Shown here: piece by piece, positions 43,324-52,481 of the stretch
How the letters are laid out: every line of letters begins with the position of its first letter
Numbering within the stretch: position 1 is the stretch's first letter
Assembly: GCA_016841525.1 (NCBI GenBank)
Contig: JAENYZ010000001.1
Location: 372,001-436,000, forward strand
Source of the DNA: Anaerolineaceae bacterium
GTDB taxonomy: Bacteria > Chloroflexota > Anaerolineae > Anaerolineales > Anaerolineaceae
DNA length: 64,000 nucleotides
Reading direction: 5' to 3'
The notes under the pieces: model-generated
What the model was told of the DNA's origin: nothing
Seen by the model: the letters and a program-made list of their open reading frames with translations, nothing else
Databases searched by the model: none
Position numbers and translations under genes: made by a program

Positions 43324-44522
43324 TTCAATGCCTGCGCCAGCTGGTCACAGGTGGAAAAATTAATTAACCCCCAGGTTCACTTTGGAGTATATCTCCTCTA
43401 TATATCACTCAAACAAACTCAAGCAGAGGTGTTTTGTTCTGAAAACCTTTTCATAGACTCTACGCGTGTAGAGTGAGGTTTTCGTAACATTTCGTACCTA
43501 ATTTACGGGGTATTATCATTTTTACTGAAATGGTTATCTCATGAAAATTTATAAATAAACCTTTCACGGAGATATTATGTTAAACTTGCTAATGACATTC
43601 TGAACAATTTTTTCTCTGGTTCATACGGTATTTTTTCTTGGATGACTTAATATTGAGTTGATTTGAACAGTATCTAAATGTCAATAAAATTTAAGATTTT
43701 CAGAAAAAGCCATTAAAAAATTCGATAATGTCAGACGAATCTGAATAGACTACGAAAATAACTCCACCGGTGTACACCCCTATTTTTCAAACAAATTCAT
43801 ACAGATTTACGTGGTTTTGAGATTTTTCCGAAAAGAGTAATAAAGCATATAGAATTGATAGGGCTTTCACGGGGATATTATTTTTAGCTTTCCGTTGACA
43901 ATCTGGAATTTTCCTCCACTGGTGGAGAAGGCGGTTTTTCTTACTTTTTCTCATATTGGGCTATTGGTTTTGAGAAAAATAAAATAAAGGAGTTGGGAAT
44001 ACAAAATAGGCTTTCACGGGGGTATAGTTTATGCTCAATCAGCCGATTCAAATCCTTTAATCCTAAGCAGATAGCGAGTACCAGTGCGCCACTTCCTAGA
44101 ATATGAGAATCACAGATTCCGCAAATTATTGAGAACTTGGTTATATTAAATTCTCTTGTATGGGGATATATTGAAAAGTTGTTTTGGTTAGATCTATTAA
44201 TTTCTACACGGTGTATAAAAAATAATAAAGAAATAATCTCCTTTAGCTAAGAAGAATCAATATTTTATAATTCAAATCCTAATGATTAATCACAATAGTT
44301 TGGAAAAAATTCGCTAGAAATTCTGAGGTCTAAAATTGAAGAATGATTAAGAACAAGCTTTGAAAGAATTAATTTAGATTTTTAAGACAGAGTCAAAGAA
44401 GAACTAAATTATTTATGAAAAATGGAATTTGGTTATTTTGAATACAATAAAATATCTTAACATCAGTTTCTCAGATTTTTTATACTATAATTCATTAAAT
44501 CCTTTAAAAATAGAGTGGTGGA
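43324..44522. other. Non-coding region with palindromes and iteron-like repeats
   Basis: About 1.2 kb, A+T-rich, no ORF. Three CTTTCACGG(A/G)G(A/G)TAT copies start at 43561, 43864 and 44011, with weaker copies near 43501 (TTTACGGGGTATTAT) and 44156 (TTGTATGGGGATATA). Palindromes lie at 43457-43474 (ACTCTAC-GCGT-GTAGAGT), 43761-43778 (ACTCCACCGGTGTACACC), 43914-43927 (CTCCAC-TG-GTGGAG) and 44203-44214 (CTACACGGTGTA). Each of the first three is followed about 100 bp later by a full iteron copy. Two units also share TGACA(A/T)TCTG after the iteron. It looks like a replication origin or a large regulatory region. A -10-like TATAAT near 44486 may serve hsdR. Confidence 0.6.
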
Positions 44523-47201
44523 ATGAGTCTAAACGAAGCAGATACCAGAGCACAATTGATTGATCCAAAACTCCAAATTGCAGGCTGGAGTGGCGATAAA
44601 ATTCGAAGAGAACATTATTACGATCGAAATCATCAGTATACGGATGGTCGAATTGTGCTGCGCGGAAACAATGCCAAGCATCACGAAGGACGTAAGGTTG
44701 ATTATTTGTTGCGACTAACTTCAGGTATGCCCATTGCTGTCATCGAAGCCAAAGAGGAAAATTTATCCGCTGAGGTTGGATTTAAACAAGCCAAAGATTA
44801 CGCGGAAGACCTAAATCTCCCTTTTGCCTATGCAACCAATGGCCATGCCATCATTGAATACGATTTTTTCACAAGATCTAGTGATAATGTCGAGCAATTC
44901 CCAACACCAGATTATTTATGGAAACGTTACCAGTTAAATTTTGGGCTTTTAGAGAAGACCAGGACTGGAACATCAGAGCCACCAGCTCCATATGTTACAC
45001 CTGGAGAAAAAGACGCTTTTCGGAAAAATCCCTTAACACATTCTTATTTCTCTGAACCGGGTGGAAAAACACCTCGCTATTATCAAGAAGCTGCGATCCA
45101 ATCAGTACTGACAAGAATGATGAAGGGGCAGCAAAGAATTCTTTTGACAATGGCTACGGGTACAGGAAAAACGTTTACCGCGATGCAGATAGTTTGGAAA
45201 CTGATCCAATCAAATTGGTTAAAACGAAGAAACGGAGGTCAGCAGGCAAGGGTTTTGTTTCTTGCTGACCGCGTAGCCCTAAGAGATCAAGCCTATAATG
45301 CATTTTCTCCATTTGCATCAGATACCAGTGATCCCCGATGGATAATCGAAGGCTTTGACAAATTTAGTTTGAACCGAATGTTATATTTTGGGATCTATCA
45401 AAGCCTGTGGGTGGAGAACTCTGAAGGTGAAAGACTATTCCAACAATTTCCTCAGGATTTCTTTGACCTCGTTATCATAGACGAGGCACATCGTTCTGGC
45501 TTTGGAACCTGGCGAGATATCCTGGATCACTTTGGTCAAGCCATCCATCTAGGGATGACTGCAACGCCTAAAAGAACTGATAATATTGACACCTACGCTT
45601 ATTTTTGCGAGGAAGAGCCAGATATCCCTATCAATGAAAATGAGCCCTCTCAAGGCTCTCGAAAAAAAGCTGCCTATGAATACAGCCTCGGGCAGGGGAT
45701 TGAAGATGGCTTTCTCTCGACTTATAAGGTTCATCGGGTTCGTACAACAGTCGATGCAACAGGGCTTCAATTGGAGGATGCCTTTGAACAGGGGGCTGAG
45801 GTTTTCATCCCCGAAGATATTGTAATACGAGAGACCTATAATACACCACAGTTTGAACGGCAAATTACATTGCCAGATCGCACCCAAGTGATGGTTGACC
45901 ACCTTGCGAAATTGTTACGCCAATTAGGGCCAGAAGAAAAAACAATGGTGTTTTGTGTTGATATTCCACATGCACAGTCGGTGGCACGTTTATTAAATAA
46001 CCATTTTGAAAATAGCTTACGACTTCCTGGGTATGCAGCAGCAATTGTTTCTAGTGAACCCAGAGTAGAACAATTATTAACTCAGTTCCAAACGGGTATT
46101 TCTCGCACGCCAATTGTTGCGACTACTGCTGAGTTATTATCCACTGGTATTGATGTTCCTGCTTGCCGCAATATTGTTTTCATGAAAACTGTTTCGTCCA
46201 CGGTACTTTTCAAACAAATTGTTGGTCGAGGCACACGTGTAGATCCTTCGACAAAGAAACTCTGGTTCCGAATCATTGACTACACCGGGGCTACCACTCT
46301 CTTTGATGAATGGGATCGCCCACCAGGGGCTGCACCTGAAGAGCTTGATGGGCCTTTCACAGGAATCCTCAAAGGAACTGTACTAAAAGCTGAAACCGAT
46401 ATTGTCATTCAAGGTGCTACAGTGAGTTTGCTGTTAGCCCCAAATCAACAACGTGGTCCAATTTATACGGATGCAAAGGGTGTTTTCACATTTGAAAACC
46501 TGCCATCGGGTGTGTTTACTTTGATAGTGGATGGCCCAGGATTTCATCGAAAACAAATGGGGGTTGAAGTCAATGTTGAGGAAGGAACTCACGTTGATGT
46601 TGCACTAAAACCTCAAGGAGAAAAAGTCGGAAAAATCCGGGTGAGGGGACTAGATGTTGAAATTGCCGATGAAGCAATTTTCATAATTCACAATACTAGC
46701 GAGCAACTCAGTTTAGAGCAATATCTTGAATACACAAGTGAAAAGGTCAAGAAAATCAGCGGGGCAAAATCAATCGATGATTTACGGGATGTATGGGTAG
46801 ACCCATCAACACGAACTGATTTTCGAAATCGTTTGGAAGATTCTTCCGTTTATGTTGATGTGCTAGCCGAGATACAAAATCAAACTGACATGGATCAGTT
46901 TGATCTTTTAGGAAATATTGCATTTGAAGCCCCCTTATTAACTCGCAGTGATCGAGTCACCGCATTTAAAAACCGGCAATCGGGTTATTTACAGCGAACT
47001 GCATCCAACCGACGGGATGTGATTTTGGCTTTATTGGAGAAATACCGCGTATACGGGATTGATGAAATTATGGATGCCCACATCTTTAATTTGCCGCCAT
47101 TCGAAAGTATGGGGCGAGCTCCCGGGGTATTAAGACGATTTGGATCAGCTGAGAAATACCAAAATACAATGCGGGAGATGCAGCGACGCTTGTACCAATA
47201 A
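44523..47201 (+). CDS. hsdR: Type I restriction endonuclease subunit HsdR with inserted carboxypeptidase-regulatory-like domain
   Basis: 892 aa. The N-terminal nuclease domain (about 1-180) has KVDYLLRL..IAVIEAKEE, the D...ExK site. The SF2 translocase follows: Walker A MATGTGKT (about 210-217), IIDEAHR (about 318-324), MTATPKR, and the motif VI region QIVGRGTRVD. At about 613-700 a CarboxypepD_reg/CnaB-like beta-sandwich interrupts the usual order (LKGTVLKAETDIVIQGATVS then FTFENLPSGVFTL). The C-terminal EcoEI_R_C-like region (about 715-892) is intact. The sandwich is normally seen in secreted proteins, so its presence here is unusual. First gene of the defence operon. Confidence 0.9.
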   Translation: MSLNEADTRAQLIDPKLQIAGWSGDKIRREHYYDRNHQYTDGRIVLRGNNAKHHEGRKVDYLLRLTSGMPIAVIEAKEENLSAEVGFKQAKDYAEDLNLPFAYATNGHAIIEYDFFTRSSDNVEQFPTPDYLWKRYQLNFGLLEKTRTGTSEPPAPYVTPGEKDAFRKNPLTHSYFSEPGGKTPRYYQEAAIQSVLTRMMKGQQRILLTMATGTGKTFTAMQIVWKLIQSNWLKRRNGGQQARVLFLADRVALRDQAYNAFSPFASDTSDPRWIIEGFDKFSLNRMLYFGIYQSLWVENSEGERLFQQFPQDFFDLVIIDEAHRSGFGTWRDILDHFGQAIHLGMTATPKRTDNIDTYAYFCEEEPDIPINENEPSQGSRKKAAYEYSLGQGIEDGFLSTYKVHRVRTTVDATGLQLEDAFEQGAEVFIPEDIVIRETYNTPQFERQITLPDRTQVMVDHLAKLLRQLGPEEKTMVFCVDIPHAQSVARLLNNHFENSLRLPGYAAAIVSSEPRVEQLLTQFQTGISRTPIVATTAELLSTGIDVPACRNIVFMKTVSSTVLFKQIVGRGTRVDPSTKKLWFRIIDYTGATTLFDEWDRPPGAAPEELDGPFTGILKGTVLKAETDIVIQGATVSLLLAPNQQRGPIYTDAKGVFTFENLPSGVFTLIVDGPGFHRKQMGVEVNVEEGTHVDVALKPQGEKVGKIRVRGLDVEIADEAIFIIHNTSEQLSLEQYLEYTSEKVKKISGAKSIDDLRDVWVDPSTRTDFRNRLEDSSVYVDVLAEIQNQTDMDQFDLLGNIAFEAPLLTRSDRVTAFKNRQSGYLQRTASNRRDVILALLEKYRVYGIDEIMDAHIFNLPPFESMGRAPGVLRRFGSAEKYQNTMREMQRRLYQ

Positions 47202-47296
47202 TCTCAAATTATCCAGTAATATTAACAATTGCGTGTCATCAACCTAAACTTTAATCAAATCATGAATTTTCCACTACAAGAAGAAAGAAACAACCT

Positions 47297-48913
47297 TTGA
47301 GCAATCTCTCCAATTCAAATCCAACACTTGAAAGTGATATCAACGAGGCCTGCAATTTATTATGGCGAGATAACAACTGCACTTCCCGCCTGGATTATGT
47401 TGAACACATTGCCTGGTTACTTTTTTTGAAATTCCTGGATGCTCAGGAGGAAATCTGGCAGGCTGAAGCAAAATTGATGGGTGAAGATTATGAACCTTTA
47501 TTGCCAGACGATTTGCGCTGGACGGAATGGACATCAATTTCAGCCGAAGACATAGTTCAATTTATTCATGAAAGATTGTTGGCTTATTTACAAAATTTGG
47601 AAGGTGATTCCTTCCGTGATAATGTTGCGCGGATTTTTTCTGATCGCACAGTCATTGTGGCTGCATCTGGTTATATCCTCAAGGATGTACTGGAAATATT
47701 AGACAAGATTGACTTCACCCATGAAGACGATGTATTCATCGTCTCAAAAGTATTTGAAGATCAACTTGCCAGGTTGGGCAGTGAGAAGCAAAACATGGGT
47801 GAGGTATATACCCCGCGGTGTGTGGTGCGTTTCATTGTAGATGTGGTTGATCCAAGGTTGAGTGAAAAAATCTACGATCCTGCCTGCGGAACGGGTGGTT
47901 TTCTAGCTGAGGCTTATCTACATATTCGTAAACATAATACCGAACTAAACGTTGATCAATATGATTATTTGCAAAATGATGCCTTCTGGGGAAACGAAAA
48001 AGGCTCTCGGGAAGCACTTCTTGGACTAATCAATGTTATCCTGCATGGGGTCAGTGGTGTCAATATACGTCGCCACAACACCCTCGAAGAGAATGTCAAA
48101 TATCCCGACCCGGAATTTGATGTTGTGTTAACCAATCCACCTTTTAGCGGGCGTGAAAACCCACAAATTCGCAACAATTTCCCCATTGATGCCAGCGCAA
48201 CAGAACTTCTTTTCATTGAACACATCATCGCAAAACTGAAACAAACGTCTGGCGCTCGCTGTGGCATGGTTGTACCTGAGGGTATTTTGTTTGGTAATGG
48301 TGCCTTTGCAGATGTTAAGAAAGTTCTTTTAGAGCAGTTCAATTTACAAATGGTTGTCAGCCTACCCCCAGGCACATTTTCACCATACTCGGATGTGAAA
48401 ACGGCGTTGTTGTTTTTTACGCGCCCGGGTCCTACAGAAAAAGTGTTATTTTATGACCTGCCTTTAAGGGAAGGATTACAGAAATTTAACAAGGGAAATC
48501 CAATCGGTGATGAAGATTTTGCAGAAGTGCGCGAACTTTGGCCTGTTTGGAAAAATTATATTCAAGGAAATATGATGGAGGATCTTCCATTCCCAATGGG
48601 TGAACAACGTCGGTTGGATTGGCAGGCTTATTGGCAGTGGGAGGATTATAATGCGGATGAAAGTGGGCAACTACAAACACCAGAACTACCAGAAACGACC
48701 CTTCCTGAAAAGCCATACACAGTTTGGGTGGAAACCATTGAGGAAATTCAGTCTAAAGATTACGATATTTCCGCCAATAATCCCAATCGGCCAGAACGTG
48801 ATATGCTACCAGATCCTTCCGAAATCACCCAGCATATGATTGAAGAGATTGAACAGATGTTACAAATACTCATTGATATACATGAAAATCTGATCGACAA
48901 AGGCAAAGAATAA
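47297..48913 (+). CDS. hsdM: Type I modification methyltransferase subunit HsdM
   Basis: 538 aa from TTG 47297; homology starts at once and no ATG lies upstream in frame. The N-terminal HsdM_N bundle (LDYVEHIAWLLFLKFLDAQEE) is followed by motif I DPACGTGGFLAEAY (about 193) and motif IV NPPFSG (about 279), the N6-adenine signature, and GEVYTPRCVVRFIVDVVDP. It forms the M2S complex with HsdS and methylates host DNA. Confidence 0.94.
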   Translation: MSNLSNSNPTLESDINEACNLLWRDNNCTSRLDYVEHIAWLLFLKFLDAQEEIWQAEAKLMGEDYEPLLPDDLRWTEWTSISAEDIVQFIHERLLAYLQNLEGDSFRDNVARIFSDRTVIVAASGYILKDVLEILDKIDFTHEDDVFIVSKVFEDQLARLGSEKQNMGEVYTPRCVVRFIVDVVDPRLSEKIYDPACGTGGFLAEAYLHIRKHNTELNVDQYDYLQNDAFWGNEKGSREALLGLINVILHGVSGVNIRRHNTLEENVKYPDPEFDVVLTNPPFSGRENPQIRNNFPIDASATELLFIEHIIAKLKQTSGARCGMVVPEGILFGNGAFADVKKVLLEQFNLQMVVSLPPGTFSPYSDVKTALLFFTRPGPTEKVLFYDLPLREGLQKFNKGNPIGDEDFAEVRELWPVWKNYIQGNMMEDLPFPMGEQRRLDWQAYWQWEDYNADESGQLQTPELPETTLPEKPYTVWVETIEEIQSKDYDISANNPNRPERDMLPDPSEITQHMIEEIEQMLQILIDIHENLIDKGKE

Positions 48914-50085
48914 TGTTTGGTTCAAGAAAACTGGGTTCATTAGTAACCATCTTTGATCGCCAAAGAAAACCGGTAACAAAGAGAGATAGAGTTCCAGGGA
49001 AAACTCCTTATTGTGGTGCCAATGGTATTGTAGATTATGTGTCGGGCTTTACTCATGAAGGTAAATTTGTCTTAATAGCAGAAGATGGGGGAAATTATGG
49101 ACCAGGAGAGAAGAGTGCTTACATAATGGAAGGACGGTTTTGGGCAAACAACCATGTTCATGTGGTGAAAACAAACCCTTCTATTCTGCCAGAATATTTA
49201 CTATACAATCTAATTTTCTTGGATCTTACTCCATACACAAGAGGTGCTACTCGAAAAAAAATAAACCAAGGTCAACTCAAGGACATTGACATTCTTGTTC
49301 CTCATCCTAGTAATCCAGAAAAATCTTTACAAGAACAACATCGAATTGTTGCACGCATTGAATCCCTTCTTACTGAAGTGAAACAGGCGAAAAAGCTGCA
49401 TTCTTCAATTGTGAAAGATACTGAGCAGTTAATAGATTCTGTATTGGGAGAGGTGTTTGGAAATTTCAATAATTTAAATTCTGATAATTGGCAAATTCTC
49501 AAAGTATCTGATATATGTGAAAAGCCTCAGTATGGCTACACACAATCTTCTTCAAATGAACAAGTAGGCCCAAAATTTTTGCGAATCACTGATATACAAA
49601 ATGGGAAAGTTGATTGGTCGTTAGTTCCTTATTGTGAATGTGAAGATAAAAATTTCAAGAAATATAGAGTTAAAGAAGGTGATATTTTCTTTACAAGAAC
49701 AGGAGCAACAACTGGAAAAACTTATTTAGCAAAAGGTGAAATTCCTGACGCAGTTTTTGCATCCTATCTAATTCGTCTTGTAGTCAAAAATGATGATACT
49801 AATTCTGTTGAACCAGAATATCTTTATGTTTTTTTTCAATCTCCACAATATTGGAAACAAATTATTCCTCGTGGTGGCGCACAACCAAATATGAATGCAA
49901 CACTATTAGGTAAAGTAAGAGTACCAATTCCAAGTAATAAGAAACAACAATGTAAAATAATTAATGAATATTTTTTACTAAAAGAAAATATAGATTCCAT
50001 TAGAATAACTCTTCAGAAACAAAAGGATTCACTACAAACTCTAGAACAATCAATCTTGTCCCAAGCGTTCAAAGGGGAGCTATAG
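48913..50085 (+). CDS. hsdS: Type I specificity subunit HsdS
   Basis: 390 aa; its ATG overlaps the hsdM stop by 1 nt. Two target-recognition domains (about 1-130 and 195-335) are each followed by a conserved helix: QHRIVARIESLLTEVKQAK and the C-terminal coiled coil ending LSQAFKGEL. The two halves set the bipartite DNA target. No inverted-repeat or second S gene was seen that would suggest phase variation. Confidence 0.92.
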   Translation: MFGSRKLGSLVTIFDRQRKPVTKRDRVPGKTPYCGANGIVDYVSGFTHEGKFVLIAEDGGNYGPGEKSAYIMEGRFWANNHVHVVKTNPSILPEYLLYNLIFLDLTPYTRGATRKKINQGQLKDIDILVPHPSNPEKSLQEQHRIVARIESLLTEVKQAKKLHSSIVKDTEQLIDSVLGEVFGNFNNLNSDNWQILKVSDICEKPQYGYTQSSSNEQVGPKFLRITDIQNGKVDWSLVPYCECEDKNFKKYRVKEGDIFFTRTGATTGKTYLAKGEIPDAVFASYLIRLVVKNDDTNSVEPEYLYVFFQSPQYWKQIIPRGGAQPNMNATLLGKVRVPIPSNKKQQCKIINEYFLLKENIDSIRITLQKQKDSLQTLEQSILSQAFKGEL

Positions 50086-50093
50086 GAGGGAGA

Positions 50094-52481
50094 ATGGTAG
50101 ATTGCAAAAATATTCAACCACAACTAAATCTGGTTTGGAGCGAATTTAGGCAATTAGGGATCACTGATGATTTAACTATTTTTGAGAACCTTGCTGCAAT
50201 CTTTTTGTTTCATCATTATGGAATACTGGATGAGTTTGTTAATGAGATTCGAAAAACATCCCTGGAGAGCTTTAAAGATTTCCCAACAATTGTTGAAACT
50301 ATAATTCTTCCTTTTGCTAATAATGAGAAGGCAAAAAATCTCATCCCAAGATTTTCATCTAGTATTAATTTTAGATTCCTTGAAACCCTAATTATTATTA
50401 TTCAAGATGTTCTGAAATTTAATGATGCCGGCGAGATTTTTAATGAATGTGTTATTAAACGTCAAGACGCTATGCACCGTGGAGGAAGATATCCAACGCC
50501 ACGCCATATCACTTCATTATTAGTAGCACTGGCCGAAGTTTACCCAGGTATGCAAATTGCTGATTTGGCATGCGGCACAGGCGGTATATTAGTTGCCTTG
50601 GGCGAAAACCAATCAAAAGTAATGGGGATAGAAATATCTCCAAACCTTGCTAGAATCGCTTGGACAAACTTAATTCTAAATGGATTTGAAAAGCCTGAAA
50701 TTTATATTACAAATACGTATGATTGGGTTAGAAAAATTCTTATAAACAAAAATTTATCAGAAATTGATCCTCAAAGCCAGGTGGATCGAATAATCATGAA
50801 CCCACCTTTTGGCGAAAAAGTATCTGGGGATTATGCTATAAATAAAATAGCAGCCTCAAGTCGTAGTGAAGCTGTCTTTTCATCACTCGGGTTAGATATG
50901 TTGAAACCTGGTGGACGTTTGGTGACATTGGTGCCAACTGGTATACTTTTTTCTAATAGCATAGGTGAACGATCGCTACGAGAGAGGCTCATACAAGAAC
51001 ATCAAATTCAGGCGATAATAAGTTTACCAATAGATGCTTTCCAACCCTACAGCTCACTAAAAATACACATACTTGTTGCAGATAAATCTAATTCAATCAA
51101 TCTATGCAAAAATGTTTGGTTTTATGATGTTCGCCATGATGGCTTTACTTCTGGCCGCAACCGCATAGCGGAACCAAATTTAGATGAGATCCCAAGGTTA
51201 TTATTTGCTTTTCTTCATCAGCATGATGAAGCATCTCACAAGTTCACAATTGATTCCAAAAACACTTTTGACGTACTTCCCCTTATCAGTGAAAAACAAG
51301 ACAATTTTGGGTATCGGTTTTCATGGGATAAATCCCAAGATATCTTGATTGAGAAATTAGATTTTAACAAAAAAAGCACTCCCAATTTTCGAATTAAAGT
51401 TGGTTCAATGTGTCTATATATAAGCAGCAATGCAGAATATCTTGAGGGAATTTCAAAACAACAAGCAGGTTTACAACTTCCAGAACCTACTGTTTCTGCA
51501 CCTGTTTCTTGCCATATCCAAACGGATAGTGATACTGAAATCTCTCTAAATATAGATGAGGAACATGAAACTTTAAAATCTGGTCGAACGACTCGCCAGC
51601 TTCAACCTCATGATGCTATGAACTTCAATCAACCCAAAATCATGTTAATTGATCTTAATGGAATGGTTTTTGCAGGTCCTTATACACTTCCCTTGCAGGA
51701 AATTCCACGAGCTATTCGACCAAATCCATTTTCAATTTGGGACTTGCAAAACGATGATGACGAAATTATTGGGTATATAATATTGCTTCGCAGCTTGAAA
51801 ATTCAAACAGAACAATTTAGATCTCGGACAAGTCAACTGCATTTAATTAAAAATGAACACACCTATTTATCTCTTTGGTTTGAAAAGGATAATTCTCTGG
51901 GAAAAATCAAATATGCGGAAGTCACATCGGTTTACAAATCAGTAGCTGAACACACCGGCATCATATTGGATATAGAAGGTGAGTGGTATGGAGTAAGGGT
52001 TTCTAAAAATGCCATAATCGATCAAAAATATAACCTCGAACCTGAAAGATATTTCCCCCAAGAAGAAGTCGCAGAAACTTTAGAAAGCCCAGCAAAAATA
52101 TTGGCCGACATAAAAACAAAACAAGTCGAAATGGGACAACGACTGAATTTTCTCCTAGGTGTGATTGGAAAAAGGAAAATAAGTAAACATCGCATCCCCC
52201 CTGCTGTTGCCACAGACTTAACACTTTTAGGGAGTTTAACTCTTTATCAAAAACAAATTTGGGAGGAAATAAAAATCAAAACAGACCTTATAGGTATAAG
52301 AAATGAACAATACGAAACGCCTCAATTGTTCCAACCTAAAGATTTAGAAGAAGTACCAACTATAGACCTGTTGAAAACACTCGAACTCTTGGAGCGAATG
52401 GGGCTGATTGTCTCAGTAACAATAGATAATGCGCCGTATTTTCGTCTTCTTTCGGAAGCAGACATCGAGGGGGAAGAATGA
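50094..52481 (+). CDS. Large N6-adenine DNA methyltransferase with C-terminal specificity-like region
   Basis: 795 aa. An N-terminal helical domain (1-120) is followed by GGRYPTPRHITSLL, motif I ADLACGTGGILVALG (about 155-169) and motif IV NPPFGEK (about 235-241), an HsdM-type gamma MTase. Residues 400-795 are longer than in HsdM. They include NLEPERYFP and a helix LADIKTKQVEMGQRLNFLLGVI resembling the conserved helix of HsdS, then a possible winged-helix end. This suggests a one-chain methylase that carries its own specificity. It starts 8 nt after hsdS and overlaps the ATPase gene by 4 nt, so it is coupled to the ATPase-HNH pair rather than only to hsdRMS. Novel role likely. Confidence 0.78.
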   Translation: MVDCKNIQPQLNLVWSEFRQLGITDDLTIFENLAAIFLFHHYGILDEFVNEIRKTSLESFKDFPTIVETIILPFANNEKAKNLIPRFSSSINFRFLETLIIIIQDVLKFNDAGEIFNECVIKRQDAMHRGGRYPTPRHITSLLVALAEVYPGMQIADLACGTGGILVALGENQSKVMGIEISPNLARIAWTNLILNGFEKPEIYITNTYDWVRKILINKNLSEIDPQSQVDRIIMNPPFGEKVSGDYAINKIAASSRSEAVFSSLGLDMLKPGGRLVTLVPTGILFSNSIGERSLRERLIQEHQIQAIISLPIDAFQPYSSLKIHILVADKSNSINLCKNVWFYDVRHDGFTSGRNRIAEPNLDEIPRLLFAFLHQHDEASHKFTIDSKNTFDVLPLISEKQDNFGYRFSWDKSQDILIEKLDFNKKSTPNFRIKVGSMCLYISSNAEYLEGISKQQAGLQLPEPTVSAPVSCHIQTDSDTEISLNIDEEHETLKSGRTTRQLQPHDAMNFNQPKIMLIDLNGMVFAGPYTLPLQEIPRAIRPNPFSIWDLQNDDDEIIGYIILLRSLKIQTEQFRSRTSQLHLIKNEHTYLSLWFEKDNSLGKIKYAEVTSVYKSVAEHTGIILDIEGEWYGVRVSKNAIIDQKYNLEPERYFPQEEVAETLESPAKILADIKTKQVEMGQRLNFLLGVIGKRKISKHRIPPAVATDLTLLGSLTLYQKQIWEEIKIKTDLIGIRNEQYETPQLFQPKDLEEVPTIDLLKTLELLERMGLIVSVTIDNAPYFRLLSEADIEGEE

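Noticed and set aside
43324-44522. A hidden protein gene or a retron/CRISPR locus before hsdR
   Set aside because: All frames are interrupted often, there is no reverse transcriptase or cas gene in the window, and the repeats are not regularly spaced short repeats.
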